Below, one piece after another: positions 54,704 to 64,000 of a DNA stretch of 64,000 nt. The notes beneath the pieces were generated by a model, which searched no databases, was not told the DNA's origin, and was given only the letters and a program-made list of their open reading frames with translations. The translations under genes and the position numbers were made by a program. This stretch comes from Entoloma clypeatum (Eukaryota; Basidiomycota; Agaricomycetes; Agaricales; Entolomataceae): assembly GCA_963565915.1 (NCBI GenBank), contig OY751487.1:3410001-3474000 (forward strand), written 5' to 3'. The stretch's first letter is position 1, and the number at the start of each line of letters is the position of its first letter.

Positions 54704-55894
54704 ATGAAGTCCTTACTCGCCCTCCTCGCCGCCCCCTTTGCCCTCGTTGTCGCCTCCCAAGACCGACTCGTCCACCTCGCACAGGCGGGAAATGGTGTCA
54801 TCAAGCTTAACTCTACCTTATTCGACGTCCTTACGTCCCCCGGTCGCACCTGGTCAGCGACCGTCCACCTCACCGCGCTAGACAGCAGACGCAGGTGTCT
54901 GCCATGCAAGTAGGTGTCACCCTCGTACATGATGTGCATTGATTGAGGTACCTGCAGAGAGTTCGATCCCTCCTTCAATGCCGTCGCCAAGGCTTGGTCA
55001 CAAGTGGCCAGAGACCACCGCGACAACCATTTCTTCGCCACGCTGGATTTCGACAGCGGCCAGGATGTGTTTCAGAAGGTTTCTAAGCTATTCCTGTCTT
55101 GCGTTCCTCACCACCCTCATGCCACATCTTAGCTTTCTCTGCAATCTGCTCCGGTAGTCCTTGTGTATCCCGCCACGCAAGGCTCTCGGGCCTCGGCAAG
55201 GACTTCCCCATATAAATATGATTTCTCTTAGTGAGAGCACCCCATTACCATGCTTTATATATTATTAAAACGCCGCCTGCAGTGGATTCGACCCTGCCCC
55301 ACTAGCGGAGAGCCTGTCCAAGCACACTCCCATCCCAATTCCCTACAAAGACCCTATAGACTGGGTCCATTACATCACCATCCTGACCTTTGCCCTTGGC
55401 TTCTTATCTGCCTTGCGTTTCATTGCACCCATCTTCCAAAGTCGATGGACATGGGCCATGTCCACCATTACTGTCACTCTTGTCATGACTTCAGGTTACA
55501 TGTTTACCAGAATCCGAGGGTCTCCTTACAGTGGCCCAGATGGTCACTGGATCGCTTCCGGCTACCAAAACCAGTTTGGACAAGAAGTATCTGTGGTGGC
55601 TTTCACCTGTTGGTTGTTTTTGTTCATTCTCCCCTGTAACTTCCTCACCCTTGATGTAGATGGCCTTCTAGCATCCGCGGTTCTGATGCTTGTTATGCTT
55701 GTTCCATTCCAGAAGTCTCCCCAGCGCCAGAGGTTACAAGTTTATCTATGGACAGGAGTGTTCATGATTGTATACTCTGTCTTGGTGTCCTTGTTCAGAA
55801 TCAAGAACAGAGGTGCGCCATTACCCCAAATGCCAGGGCAAGATCTCACAGACACTATGCCGAGCCAGGCTATCCTTTCAAACTTTTCTTGTAG
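54704..55894 (+). CDS. OST3: oligosaccharyltransferase gamma subunit, Ost3/Ost6 type
   Basis: Oxidoreductase-like subunit of the ER oligosaccharyltransferase, helping N-glycosylation of sites near cysteines. Start ATG 54704, signal peptide MKSLLALLAAPFALVVASQD, lumenal thioredoxin-like domain with VIKLNSTLFDVLTSPGRTWS, the CxxC in SRRRCLPCKEFDPSFNAV, then HFFATLDFDSGQDVFQK and SAPVVLVYPAT. Four membrane helices follow: YITILTFALGFLSALRFIAP, WTWAMSTITVTLVMTSGYMF, VSVVAFTCWLFLFILPCNFL and VYLWTGVFMIVYSVLVSLF. The GSPYSGPDGHWIASGYQNQF lumenal loop is diagnostic. The last intron joins RIKNRG to YPFKLFL, stop at 55892-55894. Confidence 0.93.
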
Positions 55895-56026
55895 AGTAGG
55901 CCGCAAAATGGAGAAGAGAATTAGCCTTCCCTTTCCAATAATTTACTTGCTTTCTGTGATTAAGAGACATTTGCTACGTGAACCGCAAATAAACTGGCGA
56001 GCCTAACAAATTGCCGTCTGCTTTGT

Positions 56027-59000
56027 TTACGCACCACTGCCTTCCTGGAACACATTGACGTAACGGTTGCGTACATTCCGTTTCGAGGCTTGAGATCTTG
56101 GGCGACCAGGGGGCGGGGCTGGGGCGGCTAGCCTAGTCCCAGTGGGTGTACTAGGCGCGGACTCTGGTGTTGGAACTAAGTTGGATCGAACACGCATTAT
56201 AGTTCGACTTGGGGGCGATGTACTCAAGTCGATGGCGGATGCTGAGCGAGCAGGTGGTGGCGTTGTTGACTCAGAACATGGAGGTCGTGAGCCCGTCATA
56301 CCCGGTGATGCGGTTTGAGCCCTTGAAGGCGGAGGAGGTGGAGCAGCTGGTTTGGGTGGTTCAGGTCCAGCCTTATCACATGTCAGAATTCAAGATGAGA
56401 TATGGTGGCAAACACCTACATACCTTCCTATTGACCCAGCGCCCAAGGTCTTTATCAAAGTGGAAGTCCGAGTCGTTGCCTAAATTAGCTTTGATCGGTC
56501 CAGGCCCATCACTCTTCCACCAACGACTGAGCCAACCCTTGGTTGCAGGAGCGGGTTTTGTTTCTTTGAGGACGACATTGAGTATTTGTACACAAAAAGA
56601 CACAGCCGGCTTACCAGGTTGCGCAGGTGTAACGGCTTTCGGGGGCTCTACTGTAGATGGAGTTTTGCCTCCTGTTTCCTCGCTCGTCTTTGGCTTTGGC
56701 TTGCTATTACCGAATCCGAGATCCTCTTCATCATCTGGGTGAGAAACTCCAAAGCTATTTCCAGAAGAAGCTTGCGGAGCTACAGAAGAAGTATTATCCA
56801 TCAACGATATGAAGCCATTTGAAGATTCAGCCACAGTGTTCTCGTCAACACGCAAGAATGTCGCTGCAATCGGAGTTTGCGCAGCATTGCCTTCCCCGTA
56901 GGTACTTGAACTCCACCATGTCGCCTCTTGGCCAATCTCACCACCAGCACCCCGCACTATCGAGGGCCGAGCGGTTATGGGATCATCGCTGTCCTGTTTG
57001 TGATGATCTTGGGATTTTTGACTGTTGGAAGTTTCCGTGATAGACAGCGAGTCGAAAAAGTTGGCCGTAGGCGCGTTCGCTGATACAATGCGGGGCGTTG
57101 GTGATGACTTGCGTCTCGTGTAATCGATCGCCGAAGACGCTCGGTCGATTTGTGGGACCGGGTAAGCTGAAGAATACGCCATCGCTGAGCCGGTACGCAC
57201 AGGAGGGAGAACATTATAGTTCGTGACGGAGGGCTGCGGTGATGATCTTGCTGAAGGAGTTGTTGATGAAATGGTACTGTAGTGGGAAAAGGGACCCGAA
57301 AAATCTTTGCTGTCTGGTTGAATTGCGATCTCTTCCGATTTTTCCGTCTCGGAATCGCCCGTGACAAGCTTAGTGAATCGTCCCTCAAGCCATCCACCGA
57401 TTGTATCAAGGCTAGGCTTGCCGATCTTCGTTCCAGTCCAGAATGATTTATCAGCTTGTGTGACACCAGCAATCCGATCAGAGAGGCCTTGCAGCTGCTC
57501 TACTAGTGCTGGCGTTGAATAAGGAGAACTGCGATTGATGGTCGCGGTTATCGCGTCACAATACCTAAGAGTCATTGTAGTCAACGTCTGGAAAAGAAGG
57601 TGATGAACATGCAATGCAATGAACGAACCTATTTGCCTGCCGAATATCACCGATTTCCGCCAACGACATCGCCCGGATGAATCGGTATGCTTGAAGATGA
57701 GTCATACCAGAAAACGGTTCCTGCCCCCTCGACGGAGGTGTGAGAGACAAGGCAAACTCAAGGATTTCTGAGAAAACGAGGGGATCCGGATCTTTGCAGA
57801 AGCTTGGCCAACTTTGTGGACTTCGAGATCCAACAAGCACCATTCGAGCAGTGGGATGTCCAACGCCTCCTATTGGCGAGGTTTGGGGAGCTAAGAGATA
57901 GCTTGTGGAAAAGGTTCTGCACCGAAAGAAGCTAGACTGAGGAGAAAAACAACACCCACCAAACGTGCCCTGCTTCAATAAGCTGATTTGCTACTAATTG
58001 GTCGCCGACGCTTGTCAATGCAGCGGACGTCTCTTGCGAGAGATGACAAGACAGCATCATAGCAACTGTCTCTGGCCATTGTTTTATTGCTTCGACAGGA
58101 ACATATAAAGGGCCATGCGCTGTTGTGGCGAAATTCGGCGTGTTGGGAGTCAAATGAGGCGGAACTTGAGGAGGCTGCACACGCGTGGCCCTCAAAAGCA
58201 AGTTCTGGGGCACTAATTCCTGGACTGAAACACGATAAATAACAATGATTGCCAAGGTAAGTGGTTCCTACCGGCGGCAGCCCCTTGACCGGAAAACAAG
58301 CTGTACGCAACTCGCAAACCCTCTCGCCTATTCATGAAAGGTGTAGACTGGTTAGAACGTGAATAAGTATTATCCTGCACCCCAAGTTCATTCTTTAGAA
58401 ACTCGTTGACGACTTCTTTCCATGCTTCTTTATCGATGCTGCTTGATATCACCATGGCATGCGCCCACAATTTTTCATCGAGAGCATAGTGGTAGGCTTG
58501 CTTGCGTTCACCCCGAAGCAGGAGGTCTTGTATCTTATCTAGATGTGCGGTACGAAGGCTGATCGTCGAGATTATCCCCTCATCGGACTGAGTAGATGGA
58601 AGGTATAATGCCGAATTGAGGGGAGCAGCAAAGCCAGATGTCGTGTTTTCCTCATGAGTTGAAGTCCCTTCCAACCGAGGCACAAGTGCAATACGGACAG
58701 CCGCCTCAACTTCGGTGCTGGACATCGATGTTGATCAGAAGGGATGCCAGACGAGGAAAATATGCATACCTCCCAGTGAGGCGCCCATCATACTCCACCA
58801 TCAACCGCAGGATTTTCAATAAAATGATTTTACCTTCTGCTCGGCGACTTTCAAGGCTTTCCGGCGCGAGGTAACGAAGACCCAGACCTAGTTCTTCTGT
58901 TCGTTCACACAAATAATTCATGACTTGTGCCTTCTTTATCTTCGTCTGCGAAGTAGGGCCTGTGCGAACAAGACTCGTCGTTCCCGGATCAGCAAATAGT

Positions 59001-61327
59001 GGTCCCGAAAACGAAGCAGCCGAACAATCAAGCGCCGACTGTGGTATAACGTGCTTGAGCATACGAACGCGAATACCAGTGGAGTTGCGAGAGGACAATG
59101 CGACATCGAACCCAGTACTCAGCAAATCCGCTCCATGAAAACACGTTGCAACTTTACCCCCGAAACCGAAACTGAAGATTGGTACGCGTACAGCCGTGCG
59201 TCCCAGGGGATCATTCGCCCCCAAGAGCGATGGAGAAGGCGCATATGACGCGTGAAATGGTTTTAACAAGACGTCTTGGGAGTGTTCATTTGGCGGATGG
59301 TGGCTGAATTCAAGGCCATTAGCCATACTGTAGCTCGGCGTATAGTCAGATTCATGGCGCGTGCGCTTCGTTGGGTGGAAGGACCCCAAAGGACCATCCT
59401 GACCGGTGGATGACCATATGGAGCCATTCGAGATCGATCGATTGCGATCTAACTTCAGAGGAGGATGAGAAATGACTGGCAGGGGTGGCTTTGCTTCATA
59501 CTGCTCAACAACTGAATCAGCAGACGCAGTTCGTTCCTCTTGAAAGCCATTGGCATAGGCCTTAGGCTCATACGGGTTCGCCATATGCTGTCGACCATGC
59601 CAAGTATTTGCAGGTGCAGCAGGCTCCTCATCCATAGAAATGTACGGCGTTACTGTTGCGTCCGGTGAACTGGGCTTTCCTATAAGGCATGCCAGTACAG
59701 GGGATGAAGTACGCTGGTCGAGAATGCCTGTCTGTGATATGGATGTTGTTCCTCCTGTAGCATGGTTTTCAGCAGAAGAGTATACATCCATTTCGTGATG
59801 CTCCAGTTCAGTTTCGGTGGCAAGCTTCAGGGATTGACTTCTATTGTTGCTGTTTTCATGAGCCTCCCAGGAAGGACTACAATGCCGTTGTGGAGCTCGC
59901 GACAGGGTCGAAGCATCTTGAGCAGGAGCAGTGGTACGAAAAGAGGCCAAAACGGAATGATGGGTGTAGGCTGGAGAGGGACCCCTTGATTGCGGCATCC
60001 TCGAGGAGAGCGGCGAACCTGTCTGTCGCCGGTGGGAGGGGCTCTGAGATTGCGCAGGCTCAGTATAAGTATTGGGTTCCATTGGATAACCTTGATCATG
60101 CCCCTGAGACGAGGGCATAGATTGTGATAGACCGCCATCTTGAAACGCTGCAAGTTCTGCCCCTTTTGAGTTCCATGAGCTACCACCGTACAACCCATGA
60201 TCCCGAATAGAATTCACGCTGTAACTGCTTGGTGTAGAGTCAATGTCCGAGGGTTTGACAGTGTTTCCTTCTGACGTGCGCTCATTACCATTGACCTGAC
60301 CGTCATTGGAAATGGGCACTTGCATCGATCGCATAGCACTGCGTGGCGGAGGGGGTGGTGGTGGGTTTGTCGGCGGTGCTAAAGGCGTAGCTCTGGAGGG
60401 ATGTGATGGTGTCTGAGACGGCTGTCCAACTGGGAACAGCCCCGAAGCAGGAGGGGACGGCTCATGCGGTCCATACCCATATGAATGGGAACCCGACGCA
60501 TTCCGCACCCCCCGTTTGGCTGACTTGGTAGACGTCGGAAACGGTGGATCATAAGCATTGGGGAGTTTTGGTCGATTGACTGTCGGAACGGTCGATGGAG
60601 GGGGCGGAACCGTCATTGTTGCCGGGGACGGCCGTATTGAGGGGGTAGAAGTAGCATTTTGTGTACCATATCCCGCATTAGTATGAAAATATGAGGTTGT
60701 GCTATGCTGTGCTGGCGGAGCATAAGCGTAAGGCGTATAAGAAGAGGTCGTGGGCGCCACAGGCTGAGAAAGCGGAAAATCGCCGTTTGATGGAGGTGCA
60801 GTCTCATAAGCGTCGTATTGCGTTGGGTGATAGCTTGGTGTATTGACAAAAGATAAATGTGCATTCACCACCGTAGCTGGTGGATAGGAATCATATACCT
60901 TGCGGTGACTGGTGTCAGGGTAGTTCTGTTGTACTGTGTAAGCATTTTGCTCCGCTAGACAAAATCCATCAAGCAACCAAATGAATGAACTCCACGGAAA
61001 CGCACCTATCGTCAAAACTGCCTCCTTAACGGTGGACGGTCGTCCTTCGTTCTGTGACTGAGCCTGAGTGCCATACCATGCTGACTGTTGCGAGACTGTT
61101 GGGCTTAAGCCCTCAGGCGCGGAGTATCTGGCGGCGGAATCCGACTGCCTGTGTATGCCCGCTCCGTCAAGGGGAAAATGAGAGTCTGTGTTCGTGGACG
61201 TTCTGTCACCGAAGAACGGATCATCAACGGATCCTTGAGAAACTGTGTCCGTACCAAGGGCTGCGAATGGGTCAGAGGACGCCTCTTCGGAACCAAAGAG
61301 CGACGCTGCAGCCTCTACACTGGCCAT
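56027..61327 (-). CDS. SEC16: COPII coat assembly scaffold Sec16
   Basis: Peripheral ER protein that organises ER exit sites and binds COPII subunits. Start Met 61327 (MASVEAAASLFGSEEASSDP). Long disordered Pro/Ser/Gln-rich N-terminal half, then, from about 59200, the central conserved domain: GFGGKVATCFHGADLL, RVRMLKHVIPQS, GKIILLKILRLMVEYDGRL, IQDLLLRGERKQAYHYALDE, LWAHAMVISSSIDKEAWKEV, WPETVAMMLSCHL and GDQLVANQLIEAGHVC, EILEFALSL, MTHLQAYRFIRAMSLAEIGD, then KSFWTGTKIGKPSLDTIGGW. Acidic and Pro-rich tail, ending VRNRYVNVFQEGSGA at 56027. About eight introns. Tail-to-tail with OST3 (133 bp). Confidence 0.92.
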
Positions 61328-61733
61328 GGTATGTGAAACCAGAGCAACCCTTGACCAAGGTTCTGTGTTCGGGATGTTTGTTGAGATTTGCGTACGACAC
61401 GTCACTTGTACTGATTAAATTCGGTTATACAGTATTCCCACTCATCATGATTACCAAGTGCCGTATGTAGGAAACAGAGCGAAATGCAGGTTGAGTAAGA
61501 GTATGCAGCAACAAGCATGGACAAGCAGAAACACGAGGTATTCAGTATGAAGGTATAGTATGTTGCAATTGCAATTAGAACTGTTCGATGGAATGTATGA
61601 TGTCGAATGATGTAGCGTATTGACGAGAAGGATACAGGGACTATAAGGAGGGCGTAATATCGGAAGGTGCAACACATCTTGATTAACGAATGGATGGGAA
61701 AAGAATGTGTGCTTAGTTGTGTGCTTAGTTAGC
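61328..61733. other. intergenic between SEC16 start and PUF stop
   Basis: About 400 bp that must hold the SEC16 promoter and the PUF 3' UTR. Rich in TGT and AT words; no gene supported. TGTTGCAATTGC near 61560 is a possible but unproven element. Confidence 0.45.
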
Positions 61734-64000
61734 TCAGCAATTGGTAGGCGGGATAACGGCCAGTTGGGGTAGGCTGGAATCGAACTTTTGCAAGGCATGT
61801 TTATCGATCACTCGTTCGACTGCGACATACGTCAGTCTGGCGGTCTTACTTAAACGATACGACGTACTCGAGGTGAGATGTTTGCTATAGGCGCTGGAAT
61901 ACTTGCGCATGCTTGCGAGCTGAGGCTTGATCCTGTTAACGAGTGCTTCCTTTTGATCAACATCTGCGACAGTTAATGCACGTTGAAGGACATAATCTGC
62001 TAGAGTTCATAGCAGAGGATAGAAACATCAAGCTTCCACAACTCACTCGCATATTGGTCCTTCATCATGGCGGTGGTCGGACTGACACCGTCTGCCGCAG
62101 AAATCATCATTTCATCGATTAGGAGTCGACGGATCTCTGACTCGGCGCAGACGAGAGCCTTTTCACAAACATTGGATGCAAATTTGTGCCTTGCCATTTG
62201 TAGCATCTGGCCACGCAACTTGGCGATTACGATAGCCTGGTCTTGTGGTTTTCCATGTTCAAGGACATACTGAATGACATAGTTCTGGAGGGAGATTCAC
62301 ATACAACATTCAAGTGGTTCAGCAGAAGACATACCCCAAACTGATCTTGCATCAAATTTATGGCAGAGGTGTGGAGCTCGTCCATCAGAGGTCGCATATT
62401 GTCCTCAGGAAGGTGTTCGAGACATCGCTGGAGAACACGGCAACCGTATGGGTGGGTTGCAAGTTCAAAAACGTTTCCACGGAACATTTGGACAAATTCG
62501 AGACGGTCGGGAGATACTCTTTCAATCAACTTTTGTATGACCTTCATAGCACCAATGCAAAATGCTTATCAAAAGGTCACATGTGAATTGAAAAGATGAC
62601 GTACATGATTACCATTCGAGTCCTTGACACATCTGAGAACGTGTGGTTCGAGTTCCCGGACAAAAATGTTTTGTTGCTCTGGTAAAATATACTCGATTGC
62701 CTATCAAAAATCAAAGTTAATGCTGGACAAGTAATGTCCCAAGTGAGTCCTACTTTCTGTACCACGCGGCAACCATACATTTGTAACGAAAGAGATAGTG
62801 CATGTCCCTCCATTGTATTTGCAAGGCAAGCCTTCTGTACCTGCGTTCCATGTTCGAATAGCTTCTGGATGACCTATTCCTCGCCAGACAATTTGAGTTC
62901 TCAGACGACGGTCGATAACCACCAGCAGACTGACATAATTGCCAAAAACATCCTGGATTAGTTGAAGAGTGTTGGCAGGAACAATTTCATCGAATACAGT
63001 TTGTTTTTCATCGGTTGTCGCAGTTTCTAATTTTTGTTGTATGAAGCGCGAACCGTGTTGGTCACCGCTAAACTCGACGATGTATCCGAAAATGTCCTAG
63101 GTGGATTCATAATCAGACATGCGGAATAGTTCGTCGATGTGCTTACCCTAAATTCCCATTTGCGAGCTTTGTTTGCACGAAACTCATCCAAGAGTCGGCT
63201 ACGCAGGGTGGTGACTGGATTGATGACATTACTCCGACGTGCAGGACGAATATTCTGCTGATAGACATGCAGTGGGTTAAGCCCATACACTCCTACTGGG
63301 CCTGACATCATGATGGGCAGAGGTGGGGTGAAGTCCAGGGGTGTCGGATAAATCTGCGGATGCGGAGATGGGGTCGATCGCACAGTTCCATAAACTAAAG
63401 CTTGCGTAGCCAACTGTTGTAGAGTTTTGAAGAAGAATTTTTTACCAAATGTTGGAAATGAGAAGGACACACCTGCATTTCATGTTTCTTATCAGCCAGC
63501 GAGCCAGCAACCCGACTCGCTACCATTGGAGAGAGAGTATGTGGATACATGGCTGCCTGATGGGAAGGGTAGTAGAACTGCGAATTTTGGCGAGCGCCTC
63601 TGAATTCGTAAAAGATTCCCGGCTGGGGTTGCATATCGGGGACAGCGTTAAGATGGGGAATTTGTGCAGCCACACCTTGATAAAGAGGAGCCGCGGTCAC
63701 AACGGGCGAGCCATACAGGGATGGATCAGAGGGAGGATATCCATACTGATAATCCAGGTATGGCTCACGTCCAGGGTGGGGATAGTATGCATTATAGTCG
63801 CCTTGAGTGAAGGCACCATACGGTCGAGCCTGCGGCATGGGGGGTCCACGGTGATGCCGAGAATGGTGAGGATTTTGGTGAGTGTTATTGCCATCCTCGA
63901 CAGCCATACCACGCAGAGCAAGGGTCAGAGGAGCCAAATTATTTGTCGTGGCGCTGGGTGGGTGGACAGGCCCGTTCGGGGTTGTGCTTGACTGGTCCGA
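61734..64000 (-). CDS. Pumilio (PUF) family RNA-binding protein, 5' end outside window
   Basis: Post-transcriptional regulator binding UGUA-type sites in 3' UTRs. The visible N-terminal part is disordered, Pro/Tyr/Gln/His-rich ([29 protein letters not shown]). The C-terminal part holds PUF repeats separated by introns: [20 protein letters not shown], then [15 protein letters not shown] (C-R-xx-Q), [17 protein letters not shown] (N-Y-xx-Q), [17 protein letters not shown] (S-N-xx-E), [18 protein letters not shown]. After the last intron [20 protein letters not shown] leads to the stop at 61734-61736. Reads leftward from outside the window at 64000. Confidence 0.9.

Overview
This window is eukaryotic and looks like a basidiomycete fungus, most likely an agaricomycete. 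Genes are packed on both strands and cut by many short (about 45-65 nt) GT-AG introns. Recognisable proteins are fungal: cytoplasmic C1-tetrahydrofolate synthase, Mge1, mitochondrial PheRS, Nur1/Mug154, Tom40, GT15 mannosyltransferases, Pik1, Ost3/6, Sec16 and a Pumilio protein. The species is not identifiable from sequence alone.

Layout. (1) 1-14.7 kb is a conserved gene block: the 3' end of an unrecognised gene, a secreted PNGase A-like protein, ADE3-type C1-THF synthase (-), MGE1 (+), mitochondrial PheRS (-), a membrane-anchored coiled-coil protein (-), a Nur1/Mug154 nuclear-rim protein (+), and a CCCH zinc-finger coiled-coil protein (+). (2) 14.7-44.0 kb is a repeat island with no host gene I can support. 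It holds a Tc1-like remnant, a GCCCAACGGC-type minisatellite, a gag remnant with a possible LTR, a pogo/Fot1-like transposase cut by a copia LTR, and two large foldback elements. Foldback 1 (20.7-29.2 kb) is split by an apparently intact copia element (22108-28785). Foldback 2 (31.4-43.5 kb) is split by a chromodomain gypsy element (32462-42586), itself split by a deleted copia element (34544-38107). All three insertions have perfect 5-bp target duplications. Between the foldbacks lies a 2-kb tract (29.3-31.3 kb) of back-to-back small hairpins that I cannot assign to any known feature. (3) 44.0-64.0 kb is conserved again: intron-containing tRNA-Ile(UAU), a YbbL/FetA/STAR1-like ABC ATPase (-), TOM40 (-), two tandem GT15 mannosyltransferases (+), PIK1 (-), OST3/6 (+), SEC16 (-) and a PUF protein (-) running off the end.

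How things fit. Several host genes serve the secretory pathway (Ost3/6 and GT15 glycosylation, Pik1 at the Golgi, Sec16 at ER exit sites) or mitochondria (Mge1, PheRS, Tom40), but their order gives no sign of co-regulation beyond compact divergent promoters. The most unusual signals are in the repeat island: the hairpin tract; foldback arms built from a degenerate tandem repeat; a possible extra copia ORF that starts inside the LTR and reads through the primer-binding site, next to a candidate leader intron; a half-tRNA-iMet primer site shared by three copia elements; and a Tf1-like self-priming arrangement in the gypsy element. Coordinates come from reading by eye; splice sites are inferred from consensus and family conservation.
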